From CAJXUU01 sp965230575 (GTDB lineage: Bacteria; Bacteroidota; Bacteroidia; Chitinophagales; Saprospiraceae), in NCBI GenBank assembly GCA_965230575.1, contig OZ246013.1, forward strand, positions 868,001-932,000: DNA of 64,000 nucleotides, read 5' to 3'. Positions 16,437 to 26,080 of the stretch are shown here, piece after piece. The stretch's first letter is position 1; the number at the start of each line of letters is the position of its first letter. The translations under genes and the position numbers were made by a program. Under the pieces are notes generated by a model. It worked only from the letters and a program-made list of their open reading frames with translations. It made no database searches and was not told where the DNA came from.

Positions 16437-18539
16437 CTAATAGCTCCCCATATACCTTCTCAGAAACCATTCCAAGCTCAGCATCAAAAGAAGAAGCCCA
16501 AACAACCACTTGAAGTTTATGACAGACTTGGTTTCGGTGGATTGATATATTACTGGTTTTATTTTAGAATTTGAAAGTACTTTGTCCGCAATGCCCAGAC
16601 TAGAACCCGCTGACATCAACTCTCCTCCATACTTTTCGCTTAATGCATTTAGTAAATCATGCCGAGCAGTAAGATCATACAGTTCCAATTGGATATTCTG
16701 TACAGAGAAAGATCCTTTTTGATCCATTGATTCTCCACCATAATTCGTATTCGCCGTGTACCTGTACTTTCCAGCAGGAAGCATTCCTATATTCAACGTA
16801 TAAAAATTATTGGCTCTTGAATAGGTGTATATAAATTCCTTACCATCCTGATTAGTAATCGTCAAGAAGACATCGGGATCATTTATCATTTCATAATTGT
16901 CATTGTACAATTGGGCATCGAATAAGATCTGCTCATTCTCTTTGTAAAGATTTTTAGAAGTACTCACTCTAAACTTCCGCTTGTCTTCTTTTGTACTTAA
17001 AAACTGCACCGACTTATTTACCAATTCAGTTACCACCGCATAATTATCATGTTGCAAATAATCGAAAAGCCTCCATTTCCAAATACCTTCTCCTACCCAA
17101 ACACCCGTCTTGAATCCATCTTTATCCTTAAAGCTAAGTAGAGGATAATCGGTCGGGATTTTTTTAATGTTTTGCTTGAGCAGAATGTTTGCTCCGCTCG
17201 GAGATGTAAACTGCCCAAAAGGTGCAATCAAGGGCGGAAATGACTTAATTTTATTATCTATTTCCTGATTAGTGGTGAAGCTATTGAAAGTGGTGACTAA
17301 GTCCGCCTGAATCTCTTCAAGACTAGAACTGTTGCCCGCAATTTTAATATTATCCTGTGCAACATTAAAAGTCCCAAGTTGTGTCTGTGCACCTACAATG
17401 AACAATCTTGGTGTTCTCCTTTTATTCAAATTTTCCAATTCCACTGCCATCGAAAACTTATCAGAAGGCAAATTGTGAAAAACTACTAAATCATACTTAG
17501 ACACATTCAGGTCTTGATCTTCTGGAAAATGAATGTCAACTTCGTAGTTTTTGTTTGTTGTAATCAATGATTTTAAGGCAGACAAATCAGGATGAGGGCT
17601 ATTCGCCAAGAGTACAATTTTTTGACGTGCATCCAGTATTTCTATAAATATATCCTTATAGTTATTACTCCTCGATATTTCGCCATTTACTGGAGACAAA
17701 GCTATCCTATACTTATTTAGCCCTACGGCATTGGCATCGAGAATGATCTCTTTTGTAGTGAAATAGTTGTCCTTGTCTATTCTAATTGTTTCTGACTTCA
17801 GCTTTCTGGTATTGCCTTCATCAACTTTAGATACGGTCAAAGTTGATGAATTTCCAGCACTATTCTTTGCACTAATATCTACTTGAATCGAAAACTTGTC
17901 ACCGAGATAAGCAATCTTATTATTGAATACATTTTTTATCAATACATCCTTTCTAACCGTAGTATCTCCCTGAGCCACTACATAGAGCGGAGCTGTCAAA
18001 TTCACATTCGAATACAGAGGATTTTTTCCTTCGTTGTATATTCCATCAGTACTGAGAATAATTGCTCCCAGGTTCTGATCACCAAAATTGTCATAAATAA
18101 ATTCAAGGGATTCAGACAGATTGGTCACTTTACTACCAAAACTATCCAAGGCTGAATTGCTAATCTGGTCTCCGATTACCAATCTTTTCACCTCATACTT
18201 TTCTGACAATCCATCTGCAATTGTATTGATTTCTTCCTTTTTAAGCGCTATTTCCTCATCAGACAGATTGGCAACTATTGATTGAGAATTGTCTTCTGCA
18301 ATCACTACGATGGGTTGTTTGATATCTTCGGAGATGGACTTTACTAGAGGAGACAATAATAAAACAGCAATCCCTGATACTGCCAAAAATCTTAAAATGC
18401 CCATTATCCATTTGGACCATTTCGGTGACTCTTCAAACTTAAGGTCTCTATAATACAATGCCAATGCATAGATCAAGCCCAATGCGAGACACAAAATTAT
18501 ATACCAGGAAGGATATTGAAATGTTATTTCGTTAATCAC
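16437..18539 (-). CDS. BatA/vWA-like membrane protein
   Basis: 700 aa if it starts at GTG 18539 (the frame extends to an ATG at 18590, giving 717 aa). Family members usually begin just before the FQYPSWYIILCL helix, which favours the GTG. Two N-terminal membrane helices, a long periplasmic region and a final helix with the tail KWLFGLLLLMLSLEWFLRRY. The part after helix 2 shows a vWA-like start (IVVIAEDNSQSI) and ILSTDGIYNEGKNP, though the full MIDAS DxSxS is weak. Related Bacteroidota proteins are annotated as VWA-containing or BatA-like. Large membrane-anchored periplasmic protein of unknown partner. Confidence 0.75.
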   Translation of the reverse strand: MINEITFQYPSWYIILCLALGLIYALALYYRDLKFEESPKWSKWIMGILRFLAVSGIAVLLLSPLVKSISEDIKQPIVVIAEDNSQSIVANLSDEEIALKKEEINTIADGLSEKYEVKRLVIGDQISNSALDSFGSKVTNLSESLEFIYDNFGDQNLGAIILSTDGIYNEGKNPLYSNVNLTAPLYVVAQGDTTVRKDVLIKNVFNNKIAYLGDKFSIQVDISAKNSAGNSSTLTVSKVDEGNTRKLKSETIRIDKDNYFTTKEIILDANAVGLNKYRIALSPVNGEISRSNNYKDIFIEILDARQKIVLLANSPHPDLSALKSLITTNKNYEVDIHFPEDQDLNVSKYDLVVFHNLPSDKFSMAVELENLNKRRTPRLFIVGAQTQLGTFNVAQDNIKIAGNSSSLEEIQADLVTTFNSFTTNQEIDNKIKSFPPLIAPFGQFTSPSGANILLKQNIKKIPTDYPLLSFKDKDGFKTGVWVGEGIWKWRLFDYLQHDNYAVVTELVNKSVQFLSTKEDKRKFRVSTSKNLYKENEQILFDAQLYNDNYEMINDPDVFLTITNQDGKEFIYTYSRANNFYTLNIGMLPAGKYRYTANTNYGGESMDQKGSFSVQNIQLELYDLTARHDLLNALSEKYGGELMSAGSSLGIADKVLSNSKIKPVIYQSTETKSVINFKWLFGLLLLMLSLEWFLRRYMGSY

Positions 18540-18697
18540 TAATATTTCTTTTGGAATAATAATCCATATAAAGGATGCAAATATGAACAAATTTTAATCC
18601 TTTTCATCTTATAGAAAATATAAAAAACGACAGAATTGTTGAATTAATGATGTTAAACTACATATTAAATTGATGTTTAATCGATTTCATCAACTCA

Positions 18698-18730
18698 TTG
18701 CCATCACTTAAAGCGGAAATACTATATTTG
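18698..18730 (+). promoter_or_regulatory. Candidate Bacteroidota-type promoter
   Basis: TTG at 18698-18700, 22-bp spacer, TATATTTG at 18723-18730, matching the TTG / TAnnTTTG consensus. It lies 46 bp before the start of the 124-aa gene and probably drives the cyclophilin operon. Confidence 0.5.
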
Positions 18731-18776
18731 TGCTGCTAAAAAATCAATCTTGAATTGACTAAATCAAGACCAGGTA

Positions 18777-19151
18777 ATGGAAGAATGGAAGTTGGATTTT
18801 GAATGGTTGAGAGTTCGGCATTTGGTGAAGGACTCTATGAACAAAAAAGATTTGCCAGATTTGCAGTCTATTTTGTACCTCATCGGAATCCAGGAACTGG
18901 GCAGATGGGATGGCGAAAAGAACTTCTCGAAAGAAGAAAAACAAGATTTGATGCATATCGCAGTATGTACCTTGTTGGAAGATGAAGGATATTATATTTT
19001 CGAAGGGCGGGATCAGGATGGATGGCCACATTGGAAAGAAAATAGCACTTTCAAAATTTCTGGTTTGGCAGAGCAAGAGCGTTTTTTGAAGGAAAAAGTT
19101 ATAAATTATTTTCAGGGCTTGGAACAACTTGAAAGTGATTCACAAAAATAA
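18777..19151 (+). CDS. Conserved hypothetical protein, 124 aa
   Basis: Cytoplasmic, acidic, Trp-rich at both ends. It has the patterns DLQSILYLIGIQELGRW and KEEKQDLMHIAVCTLLE, then the aromatic segment YYIFEGRDQDGWPHW. I recall no named family. It opens a probable operon with the two cyclophilin genes (29 bp to the next). This order suggests a shared transcript rather than a shared function. No signal peptide, no Cys pattern for metal. Confidence 0.75.
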   Translation: MEEWKLDFEWLRVRHLVKDSMNKKDLPDLQSILYLIGIQELGRWDGEKNFSKEEKQDLMHIAVCTLLEDEGYYIFEGRDQDGWPHWKENSTFKISGLAEQERFLKEKVINYFQGLEQLESDSQK

Positions 19152-19180
19152 ATTGATACAAACAAAATTTTAGAGATAAG

Positions 19181-19822
19181 ATGAAAATGAAATATTTTGC
19201 TTTTATACTGAGTATCTGCTTTTTGATGTCTTGTCAATCCAATTCACCTACATACGTCACAATCAAGACTGAATTTGGAGACATGAAAGTAGAATTGTAT
19301 GATTCAACCCCAAAACACAAGGAAAATTTCTTGAAATTGATTGGCGATGATTTCTATAAAGACTTGCTTTTTCATAGAGTTATTCCTGGTTTCATGGTAC
19401 AGGGAGGCGATCCCAATTCAAGAGGAGCTGCAATGGAAGTGAAATTAGGAAGCGGAGGACCTGGCTATAAAATAGATGCTGAGATAGGGGCACCACACTT
19501 CAAAGGCACTTTGGCTGCAGCTCGACAACCAGACACCGTCAACCCTAAAAAGCAATCTTCAGGATCGCAATTTTACCTGGTTCAGGGTAAAGTCCAAACT
19601 GATCAGGAATTGGATGCCTATGAAAGAAGAGGAGGTTTCAAATACAACCAGGATCAAAGAAATAAGTACAAAACCATAGGAGGCACACCAGCCTTGGATA
19701 ACGATTATACCGTATTTGGAGAAGTTGTAGAAGGATTGGATATTATTGACAAGATAGCTGGTGTAAAGACCAATGAGGCAGACAGGCCATATGACGATAT
19801 CAAAATGAATATTGTAAAGTAA
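19181..19822 (+). CDS. Cyclophilin-type peptidyl-prolyl isomerase, lipoprotein
   Basis: 213 aa. Lipobox ends at Cys18 (FLMSC). The isomerase domain begins at about residue 25: FGDMKVELYDSTPKHKENF, FHRVIPGFMVQGGDPN with the catalytic Arg, then SGSQFYLVQG and the final DNDYTVFGEVVEG. The domain includes a 30-residue insert between SGSQFYLVQ and the end, as in many Bacteroidota cyclophilins. It catalyses cis/trans proline isomerisation in the periplasm or at the cell surface. The following gene encodes a related isomerase, so the pair arose by duplication. Confidence 0.95.
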   Translation: MKMKYFAFILSICFLMSCQSNSPTYVTIKTEFGDMKVELYDSTPKHKENFLKLIGDDFYKDLLFHRVIPGFMVQGGDPNSRGAAMEVKLGSGGPGYKIDAEIGAPHFKGTLAAARQPDTVNPKKQSSGSQFYLVQGKVQTDQELDAYERRGGFKYNQDQRNKYKTIGGTPALDNDYTVFGEVVEGLDIIDKIAGVKTNEADRPYDDIKMNIVK

Positions 19823-19853
19823 TCTTTGTCAAGAACACTAAATTAAGAGAGGA

Positions 19854-20747
19854 ATGAATAATTTCAGATATTGCCTTATCGCATTTTCTTTGCTTCTACT
19901 TTCATCTTGTGCAAAGCCCCTGGCTAAGTTCACATTACAAGATGAAGACAGAAAAGCACCATCCACAATTGTTTTTAAAAATAATTCTGAAAAAGCAGAA
20001 AGCTTTATTTGGGATTTTGGTGATGGCAATACTTCAACAGAAGAATCTCCAGAACACAAGTACTTTTTATCTGGAAAGTACAAGGTAAAACTTACCGCTA
20101 AAAAAGGGAAGAAAGAGAGCGTTCTGGAAAAAGAACTGATTATCGATCCGCCACAAGATTGTTTGGTATCAATGGAGACAACCCTGGGCAGTCTTACTAT
20201 AAGATTATATGATGGCACTCCAAAACACAGAGACAATTTCATAAAATTAGCGGAATCTGGATTTTACGATGGATTACTTTTCCATAGAGTCATAGATGGA
20301 TTCATGATTCAGGGTGGCGATCCAAATTCTAAAAATGCCAAACCTGGACAAAGGCTTGGATCAGGTGGACCAGGATATACTGTACCTGCTGAGTTTTCGA
20401 AAGAATACGCCCATGTAAAAGGTGCGCTTTCGGCTGCTCGACAACCTGACCACGTTAATCCCAAGAAAAATTCTTCGGGATCCCAGTTTTATATTGTGCA
20501 TGGTCAGAAAGCAAGTGAAGATGTGCTATCTACTATGGAAGCGAGACATGGAATGAAGTATACAGACGAGATCAAATCTCAGTATATAAATTCTGGTGGC
20601 ACACCATTTCTGGATCAAGAATATACGGTATATGGAATTGTAGAAAAAGGGATGGATATTATTGATTTAATTGCAGGCACTAAAACTGATAGCTCTGACC
20701 GACCAAAAAAAGACGTAAAAATCTTGAAGGTAAGAGTAATAAAATAG
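19854..20747 (+). CDS. PKD-domain cyclophilin, lipoprotein
   Basis: 297 aa. Lipobox ends at Cys19 (LLSSC). Residues about 25-97 form a PKD-like beta-sandwich, with FIWDFGDGNTSTEESPEHKY. After it comes the cyclophilin domain (about 103-297) with FHRVIDGFMIQGGDPN, SGSQFYIVHGQ and DQEYTVYGIVEKG. It differs from its neighbour by this added adhesion-type domain. PKD plus cyclophilin is an uncommon fusion. Both probably act in the periplasm or on the outer membrane as folding helpers, perhaps for secreted proteins. Confidence 0.93.
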   Translation: MNNFRYCLIAFSLLLLSSCAKPLAKFTLQDEDRKAPSTIVFKNNSEKAESFIWDFGDGNTSTEESPEHKYFLSGKYKVKLTAKKGKKESVLEKELIIDPPQDCLVSMETTLGSLTIRLYDGTPKHRDNFIKLAESGFYDGLLFHRVIDGFMIQGGDPNSKNAKPGQRLGSGGPGYTVPAEFSKEYAHVKGALSAARQPDHVNPKKNSSGSQFYIVHGQKASEDVLSTMEARHGMKYTDEIKSQYINSGGTPFLDQEYTVYGIVEKGMDIIDLIAGTKTDSSDRPKKDVKILKVRVIK

Positions 20748-20841
20748 TGGATTGAACCTTTGGGTTGGACTGAGCCCAATGATTCATTTATACCACAATA
20801 TATATTAATAAAGCGGTTGAAATCGACCGTAAACGAAAGAG

Positions 20842-21585
20842 ATGAAAGAGATTTTAGGAATTGATGTCGGTGCAACGGGTATCAAAGGCGCCGTAGTTGA
20901 TATTGACAAAGGAGAACTCATAACTGAGAGAATAAAATACCCCACGCCTAAGCCGGCCACTCCTCAAGCCATGACGGAAGTAATGAAACAATTGATTTCT
21001 GATTTCAATTGGAAGGGCAAACCTGTGGGAATGGGATTTCCATCAATAATTAAAAAAGGAGTAACCTTGTCGGCAAGTAACATTGATGATACATGGTTGA
21101 ACTTTCCAATTGAAGGTTTTCTAAATAAAAAATTGAAGTGTCCCGTCAAAGTTTTGAACGATGCGGATGCTGCAGGATTGGCAGAAAAAATGTACGGTGG
21201 AGGCAGCAAGAAAAATGGCTTGGTCATATTGCTCACCTTAGGTACAGGAATAGGATCTGCCCTTTTCTATAATGGTGTCTTATTACCCAATACAGAATTA
21301 GGACATTTGAAGTGGGAAGATAGCATTACTGAAAAGTATGCTTCAAATAGTGCACGAGAATTAAAGGAACTCAACTACAAAACCTGGGGTAAAGAATTGA
21401 ATAGGGTTTTGAATCATATTGAATTTATTCTTGCACCTGATCACTTTATAATTGGTGGCGGAATCAGTAAGAAGTTTCATAAGTATGCTGAATACTTGAA
21501 GACGGATGCGACCGTCGAACCAGCTAAAATGCTTAATAATGCTGGAATAGTCGGAGCGGCTCTGGCGTACACATTGAGTAGTTAA
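20842..21585 (+). CDS. ppgK: ROK-family kinase, polyphosphate-glucokinase-like
   Basis: 247 aa, a small ROK-family sugar kinase. N-terminal phosphate-binding loop GIDVGATGIKGA, the FNW...GMGFPS block, catalytic Asp in LNDADAAGLAE, the second phosphate loop LTLGTGIGSALF and LLPNTELGHL, which is characteristic of polyphosphate-dependent glucokinases. It probably phosphorylates glucose with polyphosphate or ATP. The HIGGG-like motif IIGGGISKKFHKY closes the fold. It stands alone 94 bp after the cyclophilins. Confidence 0.88.
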   Translation: MKEILGIDVGATGIKGAVVDIDKGELITERIKYPTPKPATPQAMTEVMKQLISDFNWKGKPVGMGFPSIIKKGVTLSASNIDDTWLNFPIEGFLNKKLKCPVKVLNDADAAGLAEKMYGGGSKKNGLVILLTLGTGIGSALFYNGVLLPNTELGHLKWEDSITEKYASNSARELKELNYKTWGKELNRVLNHIEFILAPDHFIIGGGISKKFHKYAEYLKTDATVEPAKMLNNAGIVGAALAYTLSS

Positions 21586-21679
21586 AATACCGTCAGACTT
21601 CTTTGCAGTATTTGGTTATAAATTTTATAATTTTCATTAATATTGAACTATTGAGTCTTTTATTGGTATTATATAAGCG

Positions 21680-22708
21680 ATGTTGATTTACGATAGAGTA
21701 CAAGCCATTTCGGTGATGAATAATTTGGGTGCAAAAGGAAGACCATTCGCATTCTTGATTGACTTCGAAATGAAAAAAATTGTTATTTCTACCAATCTGG
21801 AGAATAATAATTATTTGAAGTATAAAATGAACGGGCTTGGTAATCACTCATTCGAACCAAGAAGCCAAAAGCCATTATATTTCGAATCATACCCAATATC
21901 CAAATCCAAGTATTCCCAGCAATTTGATATTGTAAAATCAGAAATCCAAAAAGGAAATTCCTTTCTACTCAATCTTTCCAGCTCTAGCAAAGTAGTCACC
22001 AATCTATCTTTAGAAGACATCTATTATTCTACAGATGCAAAATATAAGGTTCTTCTGGAAGATAAATTTGTCTGTTTTTCTCCTGAAATTTTTGTCCAGA
22101 TAAAGAATGGACGTATAGCATCTTATCCTATGAAAGGGACTATAGATGCCAATCTACCCAATGCAGAAAAAATAATGCTGGAAGACAAAAAGGAATTGGC
22201 AGAACATTATACCATTGTTGACCTTATTCGTAATGACCTCAGCAGGGTGGCAAAGCAAGTAAAAGTAGATCGATTTCGATACATTGATAGAATTACAACC
22301 TCTAAGAAGGACTTGTTTCAGGTAAGTTCAGAGATTTCTGGGTTATTGCCATCTAATTATACCTCATCCATTGGGGATATTGTTTTCAATTTGTTGCCGG
22401 CTGGAAGCATTAGTGGTGCTCCCAAAGTAAAAACATTAGAAATAATAAGAGAGGCCGAGGGACAAGAGCGCGGTTATTATACTGGAATATGTGGTCATTT
22501 TGATGGAAAGAACCTAGATTCAGGAGTAATGATCAGGCTTATAGAAAAGATAAATGATGAATTTTATTATCGAAGTGGAGGTGGCATCACTTCAATGAGT
22601 GATATGGAAAGTGAATATCAGGAGATGCTGGACAAGATCTACCTTCCTCTAGCTACGAAAGACCAAATCACAACTCCCTACCCTCATCTAGCCAGTGATG
22701 AATACTAA
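21680..22708 (+). CDS. pabB: Aminodeoxychorismate synthase component I
   Basis: 342 aa chorismate-binding enzyme that aminates chorismate in folate synthesis. The catalytic half is complete: FLLNLSSSSKV, YPMKGTIDA, the LIRNDLSRVAK block, then LLPAGSISGAPKVKTLEII and GYYTGICGHFDG, RSGGGITSMSDMESEYQE. It is shorter than anthranilate synthase and lacks the long N-terminal half, as in many Bacteroidota PabB. No pabA amidotransferase is adjacent. The 3' end overlaps pabC, so translation is coupled. Confidence 0.9.
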   Translation: MLIYDRVQAISVMNNLGAKGRPFAFLIDFEMKKIVISTNLENNNYLKYKMNGLGNHSFEPRSQKPLYFESYPISKSKYSQQFDIVKSEIQKGNSFLLNLSSSSKVVTNLSLEDIYYSTDAKYKVLLEDKFVCFSPEIFVQIKNGRIASYPMKGTIDANLPNAEKIMLEDKKELAEHYTIVDLIRNDLSRVAKQVKVDRFRYIDRITTSKKDLFQVSSEISGLLPSNYTSSIGDIVFNLLPAGSISGAPKVKTLEIIREAEGQERGYYTGICGHFDGKNLDSGVMIRLIEKINDEFYYRSGGGITSMSDMESEYQEMLDKIYLPLATKDQITTPYPHLASDEY

Positions 22709-23285
22709 TCCCCTCCTTATAGAAACCATTCGCATACAGAATGGCAGAGTCAGAAATATCGAATACCATAATCAAAGATGTAATTCAAGCAGGAAGGCAA
22801 TTTTTGGAGTTTCAAATATGCTAGACTTGAGGCGATACATTGATACTTCAAATGTAAAAGACGGTGAGGTTAAATGCAGAATTACTTATGACCAGGAGGT
22901 TCGAAAAATAGAATATGAACCTTATTCCATCAGAGACATAAGGTCATTGGCATATGTCGAAATTGGCAGTTTTAGCTATAAGCACAAATATGCAGACCGA
23001 AAACGACTTAAGGAATTCTTTGACCAACGTGGGAATAAGGATGATATCCTGATGACCAAAAAAGGAATGATAACTGATACCTATTATGCGAATGTGGCCC
23101 TACTTCAAAATGGGAAATGGTATACTCCAGAAAACCCTTTATTAAAGGGAAGTTACCGAGCCAGGCTACTCAGCAATGGTAAAATATCAAAGGCCAAAAT
23201 TCACATTGACCAAATAGATACATTTGAGGCCATAACTATTTTTAATGCCATGATTCCTTTCAAAAGAATTGTAATAAAAATCTAA
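22698..23285 (+). CDS. pabC: Aminotransferase class IV, aminodeoxychorismate-lyase-like
   Basis: 195 aa from the ATG at 22698 (a GTG precedes it by one codon). The PLP-binding Lys is in FSYKHKYADR, and the EDFVN-like cofactor-pocket equivalent is ITDTYYANVALLQNG. It is about 60-80 residues shorter than typical class IV aminotransferases, which is common in PabC proteins encoded just after PabB in this phylum. It should split aminodeoxychorismate to 4-aminobenzoate and pyruvate. It overlaps pabB by 11 bp. Confidence 0.85.
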   Translation: MNTNPLLIETIRIQNGRVRNIEYHNQRCNSSRKAIFGVSNMLDLRRYIDTSNVKDGEVKCRITYDQEVRKIEYEPYSIRDIRSLAYVEIGSFSYKHKYADRKRLKEFFDQRGNKDDILMTKKGMITDTYYANVALLQNGKWYTPENPLLKGSYRARLLSNGKISKAKIHIDQIDTFEAITIFNAMIPFKRIVIKI

Positions 23286-23688
23286 GATTCTCAATCCATT
23301 AAAAAGGAAACTTTTCAATTTCTACCAACACATTTTTATACTTCAAATTTGGTCAAAATTACATCTCTCTTTGCAGGCCTTCCATTGATACAAAACCCCT
23401 TCTCGATTTATTGTTATGGCTTAAGTTCAAATTAAAAAAGAAGAATTAAGAAATCGTTTTAAATTTGTGGCTGTTTAATGACGTCGTTAAAAAACAAAAG
23501 TTAAAAAGAATTGTAAGTCATTGAATTTCAAATTGAAGCAATTTTCGATATTCCTGGCAAAAGTTGGGTAAAGAGAAGAATGTGATAAGTTGGAAATCAA
23601 AGTACGTACAAGTAGAGGTTGGCAATATATTTTTAAACCACTTCAATGCTAAAAATTTCAATGTTGGTCAAGAGCGCTAAAGGATACC
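23286..23688. other. Gene-free region upstream of the MBOAT gene
   Basis: About 400 bp, AT-rich, with no ORF of note, no strong hairpin and no recognisable RNA gene. It probably holds the promoter and a long leader of the MBOAT gene. Nothing else seen. Confidence 0.5.
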
Positions 23689-25098
23689 ATGCTGTTTAAT
23701 TCAATAGATTACTTAATATTTTTACCAATAGTATTTCTGATTTATTGGTTGCTGCGTCACAAACTTCTTTGGCAAAACATACTCCTGTTAGTATCAAGTT
23801 ATGTTTTTTATGCATGGTGGGATTGGCGTTTTCTTTCCTTGATCATATATAGTTCGCTCATTGATTACATCATAGGGTTGAAGATTGCAGAGTCCGATTC
23901 CCCGCGCATTAAGAAACGATTGCTTCTGACCAGTTTGATATCGAATCTTGGGCTATTGGCAATATTCAAATATTTCAATTTTTTCACAACGTCTTTTGCC
24001 CAATTGATGGATTCTTTAGGGTGGCAAGTTGACGAAGTGACGTTGAATATTATTATCCCAGTTGGTATTAGTTTTTATACCTTCCAAACGTTAAGTTATA
24101 CGATTGATATCTACAGAGGCAAATTGAAACCCTCAAAAAAGATAATCGACTTTTTTACTTATGTAAGTTTCTTTCCTCAACTGGTAGCAGGCCCAATCGA
24201 AAGAGCAAGCAATCTAATTCCTCAAATAGAGACCAAAAGAAAAATCTCAATACACTATTTTAAAGAAGGAATTCTTCAAATTTTTGTTGGTTTATTTCGA
24301 AAAATTGTAATCGCTGACAACCTTGCGATTTACGTAGATACGGTATATTCTGACCCAGGCATATACAATTCATCAACTCTGATATTAGCTACTGCATTTT
24401 ATGCATTTCAAATATATTTTGACTTTTCAGGCTATTCAGATATTGCCATTGGTACGGCAAAACTTTTCGGTTTCCGTTTTGGAAGAAACTTCGATACACC
24501 ATATTTCTCACGTAGTCTTACAGAGTTTTGGAGAAAGTGGCACATCTCTCTTTCATCATGGTTGCGTGATTATTTATACATTTCTCTAGGTGGCAATAGA
24601 AAGGGAAAAATAAAAATGTATAGGAATCTTATGCTAACCATGCTACTAGGTGGGTTGTGGCATGGAAACACCTGGAATTTTGTGATTTGGGGAGGTATCC
24701 ATGGAGTTTTTCTAGCAATGGAAAAATTTGTTTTTTCAAAATTCGAGATCAAGAATTTCAATTTTATAGGTGGTTTTTACATGTTTTTTGTTGTACTTAT
24801 TTCCTGGATATTTTTTAGAGCTCAATCCTTTTCTGATAGCACATACATTCTAGCCAAGTTTTTTGATTTTAATTATAGTATGCCATTCATAGGTAATATC
24901 AATACATTCAGTATTGCTTTGCTAGCCTTGCTGTTAGGAATAGCTTTTGACCTTATAATAAATTATTTCAAAACAACGGCCGAAGAGTTGGGCGGCAAGT
25001 TGACTATATTGACATTGAGTATATTTGTATCTGTATTGATATTGTTAATTTCTCTTTTTCATTCAACGTCCGAAAACTTCATTTACTTTCAATTTTAA
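23689..25098 (+). CDS. MBOAT-family O-acyltransferase (AlgI-like)
   Basis: 469 aa polytopic membrane protein with about 11 helices. Landmarks: FFPQLVAGPIERA, YFDFSGYSDIAIG, SLTEFWRKWHISLSSWLRDYL, GGLWHGNTWNFVIWG and the active-site His in GGIHG. These enzymes move an acyl group, usually acetyl, through the membrane to a polysaccharide or other acceptor outside the cytoplasm. The next gene, 3 bp after the stop, encodes an SGNH-like protein, the usual partner. The acceptor is unknown; no alginate or exopolysaccharide cluster is nearby. Confidence 0.94.
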   Translation: MLFNSIDYLIFLPIVFLIYWLLRHKLLWQNILLLVSSYVFYAWWDWRFLSLIIYSSLIDYIIGLKIAESDSPRIKKRLLLTSLISNLGLLAIFKYFNFFTTSFAQLMDSLGWQVDEVTLNIIIPVGISFYTFQTLSYTIDIYRGKLKPSKKIIDFFTYVSFFPQLVAGPIERASNLIPQIETKRKISIHYFKEGILQIFVGLFRKIVIADNLAIYVDTVYSDPGIYNSSTLILATAFYAFQIYFDFSGYSDIAIGTAKLFGFRFGRNFDTPYFSRSLTEFWRKWHISLSSWLRDYLYISLGGNRKGKIKMYRNLMLTMLLGGLWHGNTWNFVIWGGIHGVFLAMEKFVFSKFEIKNFNFIGGFYMFFVVLISWIFFRAQSFSDSTYILAKFFDFNYSMPFIGNINTFSIALLALLLGIAFDLIINYFKTTAEELGGKLTILTLSIFVSVLILLISLFHSTSENFIYFQF

Positions 25099-25103
25099 AT
25101 GTG

Positions 25104-26051
25104 ATGCAAATGAAAAACATAATAGTCCTTCTTTTTTCCATAGTCATATCAAGCTATGTATTAGATAAGTTGGTCTATTTGGGAATATCACATCTGGAAG
25201 AAAGAGTATTTACAGGTCAAAATGTAGGCAAATTCAATCACTATCTAAAGCTCAAAGATTCTATTGACCTGGCCATCTTGGGAAGTTCGAGAGCAAATCA
25301 TCATATCAATCCAGAAATGTTTTCTGATAATGCCTTTAATATGGGTATGGACGGAAGAGGTATGGCTTTTTATTGGACTGCTGTGAAAATGCTTTCTTTC
25401 GAAAAAAAACAAGATGTCATTATAAATATTGATTCCAAAGACATACTATCACCAGAATATACAGGTGATGATATTGCTGCATTGGCATACCTGTATCATA
25501 AAATTCCAGCAATAAAAGAAGAGTTGGTAAGAAGAAAAAACTTCAACCCCTTGACAAAATTTTACTGGTGTATCGGGTACAATAGTAAGATCTTGGGTAT
25601 AATAATGAACTATCTCAAACCGCGATACGACTACAAAAAATACAATGGTTATGACCCGCTACAAGTTAGCGAAACACAAAAGTCTATTCGTAATAAAAGA
25701 TTTGCCAAACCCGAAGAAATCGATTGTGCCAAATATGAAAAACAGATAAAAACAAATGAAATAGCACTAAGCTACCTCAAGCTCATAGACGATTATTGTA
25801 AGCGCCACAATAAAACACTGTTTATGGTAACTACCCCAATAAGGTCTGATAAATGCAAAGTCGACAATCGTAAATTAGAAGAGTTAATGACTGCTCTATC
25901 CATCAATTATTTGGATTTCACAGACTACTTCATAAACGATCCAAATATGGATTTATGGAAAGATAATACTCACCTCTCCGATATAGGTGCCGATAAATTC
26001 TCGACATTTCTTGCCACAGAAATTGAAAATATTCGGACACTTTCCAAGTAG
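25104..26051 (+). CDS. SGNH-hydrolase-like protein, partner of MBOAT
   Basis: 315 aa from the ATG at 25104 (a GTG precedes it). An N-terminal hydrophobic helix (about 4-23) acts as membrane anchor. The remainder has the SGNH-type motifs: AILGSSRANHHI with the nucleophile Ser, and a C-terminal DNTHLSDIGADKFS giving the Asp/His pair. In AlgX/AlgJ and DltD-type systems such a protein completes O-acetyl transfer outside the membrane. Here it probably takes the acyl group from the MBOAT protein encoded directly upstream. Convergent with the CotH gene. Confidence 0.85.
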   Translation: MQMKNIIVLLFSIVISSYVLDKLVYLGISHLEERVFTGQNVGKFNHYLKLKDSIDLAILGSSRANHHINPEMFSDNAFNMGMDGRGMAFYWTAVKMLSFEKKQDVIINIDSKDILSPEYTGDDIAALAYLYHKIPAIKEELVRRKNFNPLTKFYWCIGYNSKILGIIMNYLKPRYDYKKYNGYDPLQVSETQKSIRNKRFAKPEEIDCAKYEKQIKTNEIALSYLKLIDDYCKRHNKTLFMVTTPIRSDKCKVDNRKLEELMTALSINYLDFTDYFINDPNMDLWKDNTHLSDIGADKFSTFLATEIENIRTLSK

Positions 26052-26080
26052 TGCCTTGTGAAATTTGCTTGACGATAAAT

